64,000 bases of DNA. It comes from DYFC01 sp041658585. GTDB taxonomy: Bacteria; Nitrospirota; Thermodesulfovibrionia; Thermodesulfovibrionales; SM23-35. The DNA lies in assembly GCA_041658585.1 (NCBI GenBank), contig JBAZZX010000006.1, positions 1-64,000 on the forward strand. The letters are read 5' to 3'. Numbering within the stretch: the first letter of the stretch is position 1; every line of letters begins with the position of its first letter. The notes under the pieces are model-generated. The model did no database searches. It saw nothing but the letters and a program-made list of their open reading frames with translations, and was not told where the DNA came from. Shown piece after piece: positions 17,994 through 26,918 of the stretch. The position numbers and the translations under genes are program-made.

Positions 17994-18076
17994 CACCCTC
18001 ACCCTTGCCCTCTCCCCTCAAGGGAGAGGGTAGTAAAATCACCCCTCCCTTGAGGGGAGAGGTTGGGGAGGGTGTT
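17994..18076. repeat. GC-rich palindromic repeat (caccctc...gagggtg type)
   Basis: Two nested palindromes (ctcccctcaagggagag and cccctcccttgaggggag) flanked by caccctc and gagggtg. The same family recurs at 34196, 44770, 60845 and, in frame, inside addB. It lies in the divergent space between the dikinase-like gene and queE. Confidence 0.75.
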
Positions 18077-18126
18077 AAAATATCGAGTTTATACACAAAC
18101 AATAAATAGTTAAGGAACAAGGACCA

Positions 18127-18768
18127 ATGTCATTGAAGATCTGTGAGATATTCAGCAGCATTCAGGGCGAATCGAGCTATGCCGGGTTGCCTTGCGTATT
18201 TGTACGTCTGACGGGCTGTAATCTCAGATGCTCTTACTGCGATACGGCCTATGCCTACGACAAAGGCATGGATATGACTGAAGACGCCGTTATTGAAAAA
18301 GTGATGCAGGCCGGGGTAAGGCTTGTTGAAATTACCGGCGGAGAGCCTCTCTTGCAGGGAGAAGTTTACAACCTTATAAAAAAACTTCTTGATGCAGGCT
18401 GCAAGGTATTGGTCGAAACGAACGGGTCTGTGAGCATAGCGGATATAGATATAGGAGCGGTTGTGATACTCGACGTTAAGACGCCGGGCAGCGGCATGAG
18501 CGATAAAATGGATCTGGAAAATCTCAAAAGGATAAAACAATCGGATGAAGTTAAGTTTGTAATAACAAGCAGACATGATTATGACTGGTCAAAGAAAATA
18601 ATCGACAAATATAATCTCGCAAACAAATGTCATATCCTGATCTCTCCTGCATATGGTATTTTAAAGCCGGACAATCTTGCAGTCTGGATGATCGAGGATA
18701 AACTCCAGGCCAGGTTCAACCTCCAGTTGCACAAATATATTTTCGGGCCTGAAAGGAGAGGGGTTTAA
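18127..18768 (+). CDS. queE: 7-carboxy-7-deazaguanine synthase (radical SAM)
   Basis: 213 residues. Converts 6-carboxytetrahydropterin to 7-carboxy-7-deazaguanine in queuosine/preQ0 synthesis. The N-terminus has IFSSIQGES followed by the radical SAM cluster motif CNLRCSYCD (CxxxCxxC) near residues 31-38, and EITGGEPLLQ near 75 binds SAM. Length is normal for the short QueE type. No other queuosine gene is in the window. RBS-like aaggaacaagga precedes ATG. Confidence 0.93.
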   Translation: MSLKICEIFSSIQGESSYAGLPCVFVRLTGCNLRCSYCDTAYAYDKGMDMTEDAVIEKVMQAGVRLVEITGGEPLLQGEVYNLIKKLLDAGCKVLVETNGSVSIADIDIGAVVILDVKTPGSGMSDKMDLENLKRIKQSDEVKFVITSRHDYDWSKKIIDKYNLANKCHILISPAYGILKPDNLAVWMIEDKLQARFNLQLHKYIFGPERRGV

Positions 18769-18790
18769 ATTCAACATAAAATGTGAAACA

Positions 18791-18877
18791 AATCCCCTCC
18801 TTGAGAAGGAGGGGAAGGGGTGGTTTTAATTATTTTTCAATAACCCCTCCAACCTCCCCTTGTAAAGGGGAGGATTT
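18791..18877. repeat. GC-rich palindromic repeat (cccctcc-ttgnaaag-ggagggg type)
   Basis: Opposed units cccctccttgagaaggagggg and cctccccttgtaaaggggagg separated by an A/T-rich spacer with ttttaattatttttcaa. Same family as 39321-39466 and 46564-46672. The right arm ends just upstream of the phosphorylase gene, so it forms part of that gene's leader. Confidence 0.75.
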
Positions 18878-18895
18878 TAAAAGGACAAAACAAAA

Positions 18896-21025
18896 ATGAC
18901 GGATGACGGAAGCATAAAAGAGCGGTTGCTGAAGATGCCGGACAGGATATCAGGTCTTGCCGAGATAGCCTATAACCTGTGGTGGAGCTGGCATCCGGGA
19001 GCAAGGATGCTTTTCAAGATGCTCAACAGGATCGTATGGAAAGAGAGCGGACACAATCCCGTCCAGATGCTGAGAGATTTTCCGCCGGATATTTTAAAGA
19101 CCTTTGCCGACAACCCCGAGTATCTTCGGCATTATGATGTTGTCCTTTCAAAATTTCGTAATGATATTAAGACAAAAGTCTGCTGGTTTGCTGCAAATTT
19201 TCCTGCACCCGGCTGCCTTCCCATAGCATATTTCTCCGCAGAGTATGGACTGCATCATTCCCTTCCATTTTATGCGGGCGGGTTAGGTTTTTTGGCCGGT
19301 GATTATATCAAGGAATGCAGCGACCTCGGCGTGCCTATGGTTGCAGTAGGGTTTATGTATCCGGAGGGTTATCTCAGGCAGATTATACGCATGGACGGCT
19401 GGCAGGAAGATGTTGATGAAACGCTTGACAGGGACGCCACACCCATAGAACGGGTTTTGGATGAGAAGGGTGACCAGCTTATCGTCAAAGTCCCTTTTGT
19501 AGACCCGCCGATCTATGTGGCTGTCTGGAAGGTGGATGTAGGACGCATCCCTTTATATCTTATGGACACGGACATTCAAATCAATGACCCCTGGAACAGA
19601 AGGGTAAGCGCCCATCTTTACATCGGTGATATTGAGCAGCGTCTGCGCCAGGAAATAATTCTTGGCATAGGGGGTATTGCGGTATTAAATGCCCTCGGCG
19701 TAAAACATTCGGTCATACATCTGAACGAAGGTCATTCCGCCTTTGCTATCCTGGAGCGGATACGGGAACGGATCGAGGAAGGAAAGACCTTTGAAGAAGC
19801 CCTTGAACTGGTGCGTTCTACGACGGTTTTTACCACTCATACCCCTATGCCCGCGGGCCATGACGTATTCCCCTTTCATCTCATGGACAAGTATTTCAGT
19901 CGTTGCTATCCCTTACTGGGACTTAGCCGGGAGGCTTTTTTTCAGTTGGGAATAGACCCGAAAGAGCCTGAAGCGGGCTTTAATGTTACGGCCTTCTCCA
20001 TAAGGATGTCGAGATATGTCAATGCCGTAAGCACAAGGCACGGGGAAGTAACCCGGCGCATGTGGCAGTCCCTTTGGCCTGATAAAAAAGAAGAAGAGGC
20101 GCCGATTGATGAGATAACAAACGGAATACATCTCCTCACATGGATAGAGCCGAAAATGAAAATGCTCTTTCATAAGTATCTCGGTTCAACCTGGGTAGAA
20201 GACCATGACAACCCGGTAACATGGGGGTTAATTGATGACATACCGGACCAGGAACTATGGCAGGTCCACTACTGGCTTAAGATTAAATTAATAAATTTCA
20301 TTCGCGAACAGGCCCGCCGCAGATGGACAGAGAACAGGGTAACCCCGGTGAATGTCATAACCGGCGGTATACTGCTGGACCCGACAACCCTGACCATCGG
20401 TTTTGCCCGCAGGTTTACCTCTTACAAAAGGGCCGACCTGATCTTTAACAATCTGGAGCGGCTTAAAAGAATCCTAAAAGACCGTTGGCGGCCCGTACAG
20501 ATTATTTTTGCGGGCAAGGCCCATCCTGCCGACGATGAGGGCAAGAGAATACTTCAACGTATTTACAATTTCGCCCATGACCAGGAAATGGGGGGAAGGA
20601 TCGCCTTTGTCGAAAACTACGATGAACAGCTTGGGCAATATATGGTCCACGGAGTCGACCTGTGGCTTAATAATCCGTTGCCGCCTATGGAGGCCTGCGG
20701 AACAAGCGGGATGAAGGCTTCGTTGAACGGCGTGCCTCATCTGAGCGTTCTCGACGGATGGTGGATAGAGGGTTACAACGGCAAAAACGGGTGGGCCTTT
20801 GAGGGCAAGGGAGATGAACAGGATGCGGCTGCAATTTATGACCTTCTTGAAAAAGAGATTGTTCCGTTGTTTTATAAACTTGATGAATCAGGAACGCCTG
20901 CCGCCTGGGTCAGGGTGATGAAAGAGGCAGTCAAAAGCACGGCAGCGCAATTCAGCGCAAGGAGAATGGTGAAAGAGTATGCGCTGAAGTTCTATCAACA
21001 TGCCATGAAAGCGACGGGAAAGTAA
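18896..21025 (+). CDS. glgP: Alpha-glucan phosphorylase with N-terminal DUF3417 domain
   Basis: 709 residues; phosphorolysis of alpha-1,4-glucan to glucose 1-phosphate. The N-terminal ~110 residues match DUF3417 (AYNLWWSWHPGARMLF). The GT35 catalytic part follows: YFSAEYGLHHSLPFYAGGLG, HLNEGHSAFA, FTTHTPMPAGHD, ITNGIHLLTW, GFARRFTSYKRADL and EACGTSGMKASLNG near residue 606 with the PLP lysine. This is the common bacterial/archaeal small phosphorylase, distinct from the copy at 2196. tldD follows 15 bp later, so they may share a transcript. Confidence 0.95.
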   Translation: MTDDGSIKERLLKMPDRISGLAEIAYNLWWSWHPGARMLFKMLNRIVWKESGHNPVQMLRDFPPDILKTFADNPEYLRHYDVVLSKFRNDIKTKVCWFAANFPAPGCLPIAYFSAEYGLHHSLPFYAGGLGFLAGDYIKECSDLGVPMVAVGFMYPEGYLRQIIRMDGWQEDVDETLDRDATPIERVLDEKGDQLIVKVPFVDPPIYVAVWKVDVGRIPLYLMDTDIQINDPWNRRVSAHLYIGDIEQRLRQEIILGIGGIAVLNALGVKHSVIHLNEGHSAFAILERIRERIEEGKTFEEALELVRSTTVFTTHTPMPAGHDVFPFHLMDKYFSRCYPLLGLSREAFFQLGIDPKEPEAGFNVTAFSIRMSRYVNAVSTRHGEVTRRMWQSLWPDKKEEEAPIDEITNGIHLLTWIEPKMKMLFHKYLGSTWVEDHDNPVTWGLIDDIPDQELWQVHYWLKIKLINFIREQARRRWTENRVTPVNVITGGILLDPTTLTIGFARRFTSYKRADLIFNNLERLKRILKDRWRPVQIIFAGKAHPADDEGKRILQRIYNFAHDQEMGGRIAFVENYDEQLGQYMVHGVDLWLNNPLPPMEACGTSGMKASLNGVPHLSVLDGWWIEGYNGKNGWAFEGKGDEQDAAAIYDLLEKEIVPLFYKLDESGTPAAWVRVMKEAVKSTAAQFSARRMVKEYALKFYQHAMKATGK

Positions 21026-21040
21026 AGGAAAGGGAGATAT

Positions 21041-22402
21041 ATGTTTGAAAAGTTACGGGCAATGCTTTCAAAAACGAGCGCGCAATATGCGGACATACGG
21101 TATGAAGTAAAAAAGGAGACGAAGATCGTTTTTAACGGCAGGGAACTCTTTAATATCGGCGCGAATTCAACGGATGGTTTTGTGGCGCGGGTCCTAAAGA
21201 ACGGCGGACTGTCATCGGTTGCCTTTACGCGGGCCGCCGACGCTGATAAGGCGATGCGGATTGCCGAAGAGAACGCTTTGCTTATGTCCCGGTTTTCTAA
21301 AAAACCTGTGGAGTTTGCAAAGACTGAAGTTATTAAGGACACGTTTCTGCCGCAGCTTGATGAAGATCCGAGGGGGATTTCGCTTGACGAAAAACTCCGT
21401 TTGACGGAAAACTATAATGCGCTGGTATTAAGGCATGAGAAAGTCGTCACTACCAATATCTATTACAATGAAACCATTCGTGAAAAGTATTTTCTGAGTA
21501 CCGAGGGAACGGAGATCAGGGAAGACCTTGTTACCACATCAATCGGCGGCCTGATTACCGCAAGGGACGGAACGCTTACACAAAATGTGAGGGTTGCAGC
21601 CGGAAGCAGCAAAGGGTTCGGATTGCTGAGGGACCGCGAAGATGAATTTGAGAAGAGGACCGGGATTGTCCTTGATCTCCTTAATGCCGGACCGGCGGCG
21701 GGTGGCGTGTATAATGTCGTCCTCAATCAGGACCTTGCCGGAGTTTTTACCCATGAGGCCTTCGGACATTTCTCCGAAGCCGATCTCATTGAGGATTCTA
21801 CTATGAGGGAGAAGATGCAAATCGGGGCCAAACTCGGCAACGAAGCTCTTACTATAATCGACGACCCTACCATACCCGGTCAGCTTGGTTTTTACCGTTA
21901 TGACGACGAGGGAGTCAGGGCGCGGCCTGTAACGCTTATGCGCAAGGGGGCGCTTACCGGTCGTCTGCATTCGAGGAGAACGGCGGCGGCTTTCGGCGAG
22001 GACATTACCGGCCATTGCGTTGCGGAAGATTACAAATATGCGCCGATTGTAAGGATGGGGAATATCTTTATAGAGAACGGGGAGAAGACACTGAAGGACC
22101 TCCTTGAGATGCTTGACGACGGGTTATATATTCTTGACGCCAAGGGCGGACAGACAAGCGGCGAGAACTTTACCTTCGGCGCCCAATACGGATACATTGT
22201 AAAGGGAGGCCGGATAAAAAACATGATCAGGGACATCAATATCTCCGGCAACCTCTACCACACGCTGCAGAATATTACGGCCGTCGGGAATGATCTCATC
22301 CTGTGTGAAACAGGCGGTTGCGGTAAAGGACAGATGAATATCCGATCCTGCCACGGAGGTCCTCATATCCTGGTAAACGGCGTGGTCATAGGAGGGATCT
22401 AA
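21041..22402 (+). CDS. tldD: Metalloprotease TldD
   Basis: 453 residues. TldD and TldE/PmbA form a heterodimeric zinc protease that degrades unfolded peptides, known from microcin B17 maturation and CcdA turnover. The HExxxH zinc site is HEAFGHFSEADL near residue 238, and C-terminal GCGKGQ and VIGGI resemble the family end. RBS aaagggagat precedes ATG. The stop and the start of the next gene share bases (TAATG), showing coupling to its partner. Confidence 0.93.
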   Translation: MFEKLRAMLSKTSAQYADIRYEVKKETKIVFNGRELFNIGANSTDGFVARVLKNGGLSSVAFTRAADADKAMRIAEENALLMSRFSKKPVEFAKTEVIKDTFLPQLDEDPRGISLDEKLRLTENYNALVLRHEKVVTTNIYYNETIREKYFLSTEGTEIREDLVTTSIGGLITARDGTLTQNVRVAAGSSKGFGLLRDREDEFEKRTGIVLDLLNAGPAAGGVYNVVLNQDLAGVFTHEAFGHFSEADLIEDSTMREKMQIGAKLGNEALTIIDDPTIPGQLGFYRYDDEGVRARPVTLMRKGALTGRLHSRRTAAAFGEDITGHCVAEDYKYAPIVRMGNIFIENGEKTLKDLLEMLDDGLYILDAKGGQTSGENFTFGAQYGYIVKGGRIKNMIRDINISGNLYHTLQNITAVGNDLILCETGGCGKGQMNIRSCHGGPHILVNGVVIGGI

Positions 22403-23694
22403 TGGAACGCATACTCGAAGCGGCAAAAAAGATAAGCGACAAAGCGGAGGTATATTACGTTGAGTACGGGTCGGATACCGTGTCCTTTGAAAACGCCGGG
22501 TTCAAGGACGTCGAAAGCAGGATACAGTCCGGGCTCGGTCTGAGGATAATAAAAGATGACAAGCTGGGATTTGCCTATACAAAAAATCCTTCCCAAAGAG
22601 AGGAGCTTATACGGAATGCTCTTGATTCCCTTAAAGGCGGGGTGGACGGATCATTTGATTTTCCTTGCACAAAAGACCTGCCGGTGCCTGATACTTATGA
22701 TCCGTCGGTTGAAACGATATCAAATACCGGGATGGTCGAAGAGTGCACAAGGGTCTGCGGTATTCTGTCGGAGAAGACAAAGGGACAGCTCAATGTTTCA
22801 GCTTATAAAGCGATAAGCTCTATAAGGATACTCAACAGCTCCGGAACGGATTTGTCCCGCAAAGCCTCTTCCTATGTTTTCAGTCCGGAAATAGTATATC
22901 CCTACTCCGCATCTTCATTTTCCCGTTCTCTTTTGGCAAAGTCTTTTGTAAAATCCGATGAAGCCTATCTGGGATTCCTTGCGGATACGTACAACCGGTC
23001 GATGAAAGAAGTGAATATTGAAGGAGGACGGATGAAGGTGCTCTTCCTGCCCGAAACCATGTATGTGCTTCTGTGGAGGCTGATGACCGCAACAAATGGG
23101 CAGAGCATTTACCAGAATATTTCTCCCCTGATGAATAAGATCGGCGAGAAGATTTTTGACGAGAGGTTGACCATCTTCAACGATCCTTTAAACGACGCCT
23201 TCCCCGGCGCAAGGGCCTTTGATGATGAAGGCGTACCGTGCAGACAATATCCCGTCATAGAAAAAGGCGTCTTAAAGAATTTTTATTATGACCTTTATTT
23301 TGCGAAGAAACTTAATGCCGTTCCGACAGGCAACGGGTTCAGGGGCGGTGAATCCTCAAAACCCGCACCCGCCCTCAGGCATGTAGCGCTATCTCCGGGG
23401 GATATGTCATTCTCCCGCTTGCTGAAGACCATGGACAGGGGGATCATAGTTGCCGGCGCTTTGGGCGCACACAGCGGCAATATACCCAACGGGGATTTTT
23501 CTATAGGTATAGCCCCTGCGCTATATGTTGAGAAAGGAGAGATAGCAGGCAATGTAAAAGACGCCATGGTTGCAGGCAATATATACGATACATTGAAAAA
23601 TATCGCCGGAATAGAAGATATTGTTCATAACTGCTACGGCGGCAGACTACCTGCCGTTCTATTCGGGGACGTAAGCGTAACGGCAAAAAAATAG
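22402..23694 (+). CDS. pmbA: TldE/PmbA-type protease subunit
   Basis: 430 residues. Partner of TldD: same fold without the HExxxH zinc motif. The family pattern is visible in the N-terminal AEVYYVEYGSDTVSFEN, the central FDDEGVPCRQYPVIEKG and GIAPALYVEKGEI near the end. Coupled to tldD by a one-base overlap. No substrate peptide cluster is nearby, so a housekeeping role is likely. Confidence 0.92.
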   Translation: MERILEAAKKISDKAEVYYVEYGSDTVSFENAGFKDVESRIQSGLGLRIIKDDKLGFAYTKNPSQREELIRNALDSLKGGVDGSFDFPCTKDLPVPDTYDPSVETISNTGMVEECTRVCGILSEKTKGQLNVSAYKAISSIRILNSSGTDLSRKASSYVFSPEIVYPYSASSFSRSLLAKSFVKSDEAYLGFLADTYNRSMKEVNIEGGRMKVLFLPETMYVLLWRLMTATNGQSIYQNISPLMNKIGEKIFDERLTIFNDPLNDAFPGARAFDDEGVPCRQYPVIEKGVLKNFYYDLYFAKKLNAVPTGNGFRGGESSKPAPALRHVALSPGDMSFSRLLKTMDRGIIVAGALGAHSGNIPNGDFSIGIAPALYVEKGEIAGNVKDAMVAGNIYDTLKNIAGIEDIVHNCYGGRLPAVLFGDVSVTAKK

Positions 23695-23717
23695 CATAAA
23701 TAAAAAGGGGGAAGATC

Positions 23718-24167
23718 ATGATCTCAAAGGTTCTTGTGCCGACGGACGGGTCAAAGGCCGCTATGAAGTCGGTTGAATATGCCGCAGGTTTTGCAAAACA
23801 GACGGGCGCATCTATAACCTTGCTCAGCGTTATAGACAAAAGTTCATTTGTGCCTCAGTCTATACCTTCACTGTCTACATCAAAAAAACTGATTGAACCG
23901 ATTGAAGATTACCTGAGAATCGCTTCAGAAACGTTTATTGAAGAAGCTGGAAAGATATGCCTGAAGCATGAGGTCCCGTCAAAGAGCGTCATCAGGACGG
24001 GTCATCCTGTTGATGAAATTGTGAAAGAAGCGGAAAAATCAAAAGTCGATATTATTATCATCGGCTCTCAGGGCAAGAGCGCTCTGAAGGCGGCAATTTT
24101 GGGTAGCGTTGCTTTCGGAGTAATCAGCAAAGGGACAAAAATTCCCGTTCTTGTGGTAAGAAAGTAA
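23718..24167 (+). CDS. Universal stress protein, ATP-binding type
   Basis: 149-residue single UspA domain. Begins SKVLVPTDGSKAAMKSVEYA and ends with the ATP-binding motif G-2x-G-9x-GS (GSQGKSALKAAILGS) and PVLVVRK. Nucleotide-binding Usp proteins are cytosolic stress or energy regulators. RBS gggggaag precedes ATG. A repeat element separates it from ilvC. Confidence 0.93.
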   Translation: MISKVLVPTDGSKAAMKSVEYAAGFAKQTGASITLLSVIDKSSFVPQSIPSLSTSKKLIEPIEDYLRIASETFIEEAGKICLKHEVPSKSVIRTGHPVDEIVKEAEKSKVDIIIIGSQGKSALKAAILGSVAFGVISKGTKIPVLVVRK

Positions 24168-24177
24168 GAGGATACGA

Positions 24178-24349
24178 CCAAAAGCAACTGGGGATAGAGT
24201 ATTTTCGCTCATTCTCGATCGTTCCTCCCTCCGAGGCTTTTGCCTCTTTATTTTTATAAATTGTATTTGACTATCGGCAAAAAAAACCGCTCAAATACTC
24301 TATCCCCAGTTGCTTTTGCCGATTTTATGAATAATCAGGGTTAGGTTAT
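24178..24349 (+). repeat. MITE-like nested palindrome, copy B
   Basis: Same orientation as copy C. The inner inverted repeat is very good (aaagcaactggggatagagt against actctatccccagttgcttt). It contains the hairpin gaggc-tttt-gcctc and a poly-A tract in tatcggcaaaaaaaaccgctc. The outer right end tgaataatcagggtta is present; the outer left end is lost. Lies between uspA and the ilvC promoter. Confidence 0.8.
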
Positions 24350-24397
24350 GTAATCTTATTGGTTGCCGTCGAATGAAGGTTTTGTAACGTATAGGTA

Positions 24398-24406
24398 TGC
24401 TATAAT
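24398..24406 (+). promoter_or_regulatory. Extended -10 promoter of ilvC
   Basis: TGC TATAAT (TG at 24398-24399, TATAAT 24401-24406) sits about 37 bp before the ilvC start, with no good -35 box at the proper distance, as expected of an extended -10 promoter. The leader is too short for a T-box or leader-peptide attenuator. Confidence 0.55.
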
Positions 24407-24442
24407 ATTAGAAAAATTTTTCTATAAAATCCGGAGGGAATG

Positions 24443-25462
24443 ATGATCAAAATTTACTATGATAAAGATGCGGATATGAAGGCGCTCAAAGGCAAAAAGA
24501 TCGCCGTCATGGGTTACGGCAGTCAGGGACACGCCCATGCTAATAACCTGAAAGAAAGCGGCATGGACGTTATCATCGGCGTTAAAAAAGGTGGCGCCGG
24601 CTGGATGAAGGCGGAGAATGCCGGGTTCAAGGTATATCTTCCTTCGGAAGCCGCCAAAAAAGCCGATGTCATCATGATGCTGGTGCCGGATGAATATATG
24701 GCCGATATCTACAATGCGGAAATAGCTCCGAATATAAAGAAGGGGACCTATCTCGGTTTTGCCCATGGGTTCAATATCCACTTCGGACAGATTGTGCCTC
24801 CTGCTGATGTGAACGTCTTCATGGTCGCCCCGAAAGGACCGGGACATTTGGTAAGGTCCGAGTATACCAAAGGAAGCGGAGTGCCGTGCCTTATAGCAAT
24901 CCAGCAGGACCCTTCAAAGGATGCAAAGAAAATCGCCCTTGCCTATGCGTCGGCAATAGGCGGCGGCAGGGCGGGAGTAATAGAAACAAGCTTCAGGGAA
25001 GAAACGGAAACGGACCTGTTCGGCGAGCAAGTGGTGCTCTGCGGAGGACTTACATCTCTTATCATGGCGGGATATGAAACCCTTACCGAGGCAGGCTATT
25101 CCCCCGAGATGGCCTATTTTGAATGCCTGCATGAAGTGAAGCTTATCGTCGACCTTATCTACGAAGGCGGTATTTCGAACATGAGATATTCAATCAGCAA
25201 TACCGCCCAGTATGGAGATTTAACAAGAGGCCCCAGGGTCATTACCGAAGAGACGAAAAAGGAAATGAAGAAGATCCTCGACGAGATCCAGTCCGGGCAG
25301 TTTGCAAAGGAATGGATACTTGAATGCAAGGCCAACAAACCGTCATTCAACGCCCTCACAAAGAGAGGCGAGGAGCATCCCATAGAAGAAGTCGGCGCAA
25401 AACTCAGGGCCATGATGCCGTGGCTAAAAAAAGGGAAGCTCGTAGATAAATCAAAGGCGTGA
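24443..25462 (+). CDS. ilvC: Ketol-acid reductoisomerase
   Basis: Second enzyme of valine/isoleucine synthesis; isomerises and reduces acetolactate with NAD(P)H and Mg. About 339 residues, class I (short) form. The Rossmann motif GYGSQGHAHANNL begins near residue 21, and the C-terminal knotted domain carries the catalytic acids in ETDLFGEQVVLCGG and FECLHEVKLIVDL. Two ATGs are adjacent (24440, 24443); the second has better spacing from ggaggga. It overlaps psd, as in the familiar ilvC-psd-pssA-leuA cluster. Confidence 0.96.
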   Translation: MIKIYYDKDADMKALKGKKIAVMGYGSQGHAHANNLKESGMDVIIGVKKGGAGWMKAENAGFKVYLPSEAAKKADVIMMLVPDEYMADIYNAEIAPNIKKGTYLGFAHGFNIHFGQIVPPADVNVFMVAPKGPGHLVRSEYTKGSGVPCLIAIQQDPSKDAKKIALAYASAIGGGRAGVIETSFREETETDLFGEQVVLCGGLTSLIMAGYETLTEAGYSPEMAYFECLHEVKLIVDLIYEGGISNMRYSISNTAQYGDLTRGPRVITEETKKEMKKILDEIQSGQFAKEWILECKANKPSFNALTKRGEEHPIEEVGAKLRAMMPWLKKGKLVDKSKA

Positions 25463-26130
25463 TGAAATTTGCGCCCGAGGGCTTTCCTTTCATTTTAGGT
25501 TCGCTTGTTTTTACGGCTATGGCCTCGGTATTCACATTCTTAACCTATAAATCAGGCGGTCCCGCATTCCATATATCGTCCGGGGCCGTCTGCTTTTTCT
25601 CCCTGGTTTCATCATTCATGGGTTATTTTTTCAGAGATCCGGAGAGGACTATTCCCGAGGGGAAAGGTCTTTTTGTAGCGCCTGCCGACGGCAAGATAAT
25701 ACTTATTAAAGACGTCAATGAAAAAAAATATCTGAAATCCGACGCAAAAGAGATCAGCATTTTCATGTCGCCCTTCAATGTGCATGTCAACCGCGCTCCC
25801 TGCAACGGAAAAGTTTCAGCGGTAAAACACTCGCCGGGCAGATATATGGCGGCGTATAAAGATGATGCATCTTTAAAAAATGAAAACATCGCAATGCTCC
25901 TTGAAGGTAAAGAGGGCAAAATCCTTGTGCGTCAGGTAGCAGGTTTTATTGCAAGAAGGGCCGTCTGCAGGGTCAAGCCGGGTGATATGTTAAAACGCGG
26001 CGAACGCTACGGTATGATTAAATTCAGCTCACGGCTGGATGTATATTTGCCTAAAAATGCTGAAATAGCGGTCAGGCTTGGCGACGTCGTAAAGGCGGGT
26101 GAAACGGTTATAGCAAGGATAAAGGATTAA
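25462..26130 (+). CDS. psd: Phosphatidylserine decarboxylase, short form, altered processing site
   Basis: 222 residues. Decarboxylates phosphatidylserine to phosphatidylethanolamine at the inner membrane. Two N-terminal membrane segments (FILGSLVFTAMASVFTFL and the following VCFFSLVSSFMGYFF), then FRDPERTIP, FVAPADGKI and MSPFNVHVNRAPCNG. Family proteins self-cleave at a Gly-Ser bond to form a pyruvoyl group; here the site reads IKFSSRLDV, Ser in place of the glycine (GGC to AGC would suffice). Start ATG overlaps the ilvC stop (TGATG). A second, partial copy of its 3' end occurs at 28073. Its usual partner pssA is 10.5 kb away. Confidence 0.9.
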   Translation: MKFAPEGFPFILGSLVFTAMASVFTFLTYKSGGPAFHISSGAVCFFSLVSSFMGYFFRDPERTIPEGKGLFVAPADGKIILIKDVNEKKYLKSDAKEISIFMSPFNVHVNRAPCNGKVSAVKHSPGRYMAAYKDDASLKNENIAMLLEGKEGKILVRQVAGFIARRAVCRVKPGDMLKRGERYGMIKFSSRLDVYLPKNAEIAVRLGDVVKAGETVIARIKD

Positions 26131-26227
26131 AAAGCCCCCTTAATCCCTCTTTTTTTGCCGATTGCGAATTTTGATAGACGTGCTTCGCGATGTTTTCGGA
26201 TGCTTTCCGTCAGATCACCAACTGCTT
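26128..26227 (-). pseudogene. vapB 3'-end fragment
   Basis: On the minus strand the bases just before the antitoxin stop translate as AVGDLTESIRKHREARLSKF, nearly identical to the end of the intact vapB at 28669 (AVGDLTESIRKHREERLSKF). Only the last third of the gene is here; vapC and the rest of vapB are missing. It belongs to a duplicated block with the psd tail and the 220-bp repeat. Confidence 0.8.
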
Positions 26228-26504
26228 AATTCTTGGCCTCAATTAGTTTGCCGTTAACAAATTTATGAATTACGCTGGAAACATATGTCTGATAGGGTAG
26301 TCCCTCGATTATCGCTTTTCTCTGCAATTCATTCAGGTCTCTTTGGGAAATCCTTATGTTTAATCTTTTATCTTTTTTTAATGTGTTCCGGGCATATTGC
26401 ATCAACTCTTCTTTCCTTTTAGAAAGGTTTTTTACCGGGACCCATTCATTTTTTTCAAAACTGTCAAGGATTTCTTTTTCTTCTTCCGTCAATCTGACTT
26501 TCAT
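26226..26504 (-). CDS. CopG/BrnA-type antitoxin
   Basis: 92 residues. Acidic N-terminus (VRLTEEEKEILDSFEKNEW) and a C-terminal ribbon-helix-helix segment (LNIRISQRDLNELQRKAIIE then GLPYQTYVSSVIHKF), the layout of CopG-type antitoxins (PF12441). It overlaps the upstream toxin gene by four bases. It should bind its own promoter and neutralise the toxin at 26501; the pairing is inferred from overlap and family. Confidence 0.8.
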   Translation of the reverse strand: MKVRLTEEEKEILDSFEKNEWVPVKNLSKRKEELMQYARNTLKKDKRLNIRISQRDLNELQRKAIIEGLPYQTYVSSVIHKFVNGKLIEAKN

Positions 26505-26779
26505 GTTTTTCCTCCAAGATATTTCTCTGTAGCCTTTCTACTGGGAATAATTGTTTTCAGAAATATTTCATCTTCATTTTCAATATAAGGGACAATGTAC
26601 GCATAATTATTAATACCAACTACCATTATCCGTTGACCGGGATATTTCTGTTGGTTCGGATTCCGATAGTCATCTAACATATCACCTTTTTCAAGATAGA
26701 AAATCACATCTTCAAAGCTTATTCCCCTCGATTTTTTGAGCGCATGACTTTTCTCGGTATTCCAGTTAATATGCTTCAT
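26501..26779 (-). CDS. BrnT-like toxin
   Basis: 92 residues. Typical features of the small BrnT/RelE-fold toxin group: N-terminal INWNTEKSHALKKSRGISFE, central KYPGQRIMVVGINNYAYIVP and the end FLKTIIPSRKATEKYLGG. These toxins act as ribonucleases that inhibit translation. Toxin-first gene order, as in brnTA. It sits between a vapB fragment and a 220-bp repeat, so the module seems to have been placed into a duplicated block. Confidence 0.8.
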   Translation of the reverse strand: MKHINWNTEKSHALKKSRGISFEDVIFYLEKGDMLDDYRNPNQQKYPGQRIMVVGINNYAYIVPYIENEDEIFLKTIIPSRKATEKYLGGKT

Positions 26780-26918
26780 TACCTATATATTATCACATTG
26801 TGTGCATTTTGGCTATTCAAAATGAATTATGTCTTTGTAAATATTCTCTTGCTGACGGGCGGCAATTGAGTGTGCAATCACCCAAAAGTACGAGCCTAAA
26901 GCACAGGCGTCTCCGTGG

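Noticed and set aside
21539..22015. 158-codon ORF antisense to tldD
   Set aside because: Shadow of tldD; no recognisable domain and no start signals.
24350..24442. T-box or attenuator leader for ilvC
   Set aside because: The promoter leaves a leader of only about 30 nt and there is no T-box or leader peptide with branched-chain codons.
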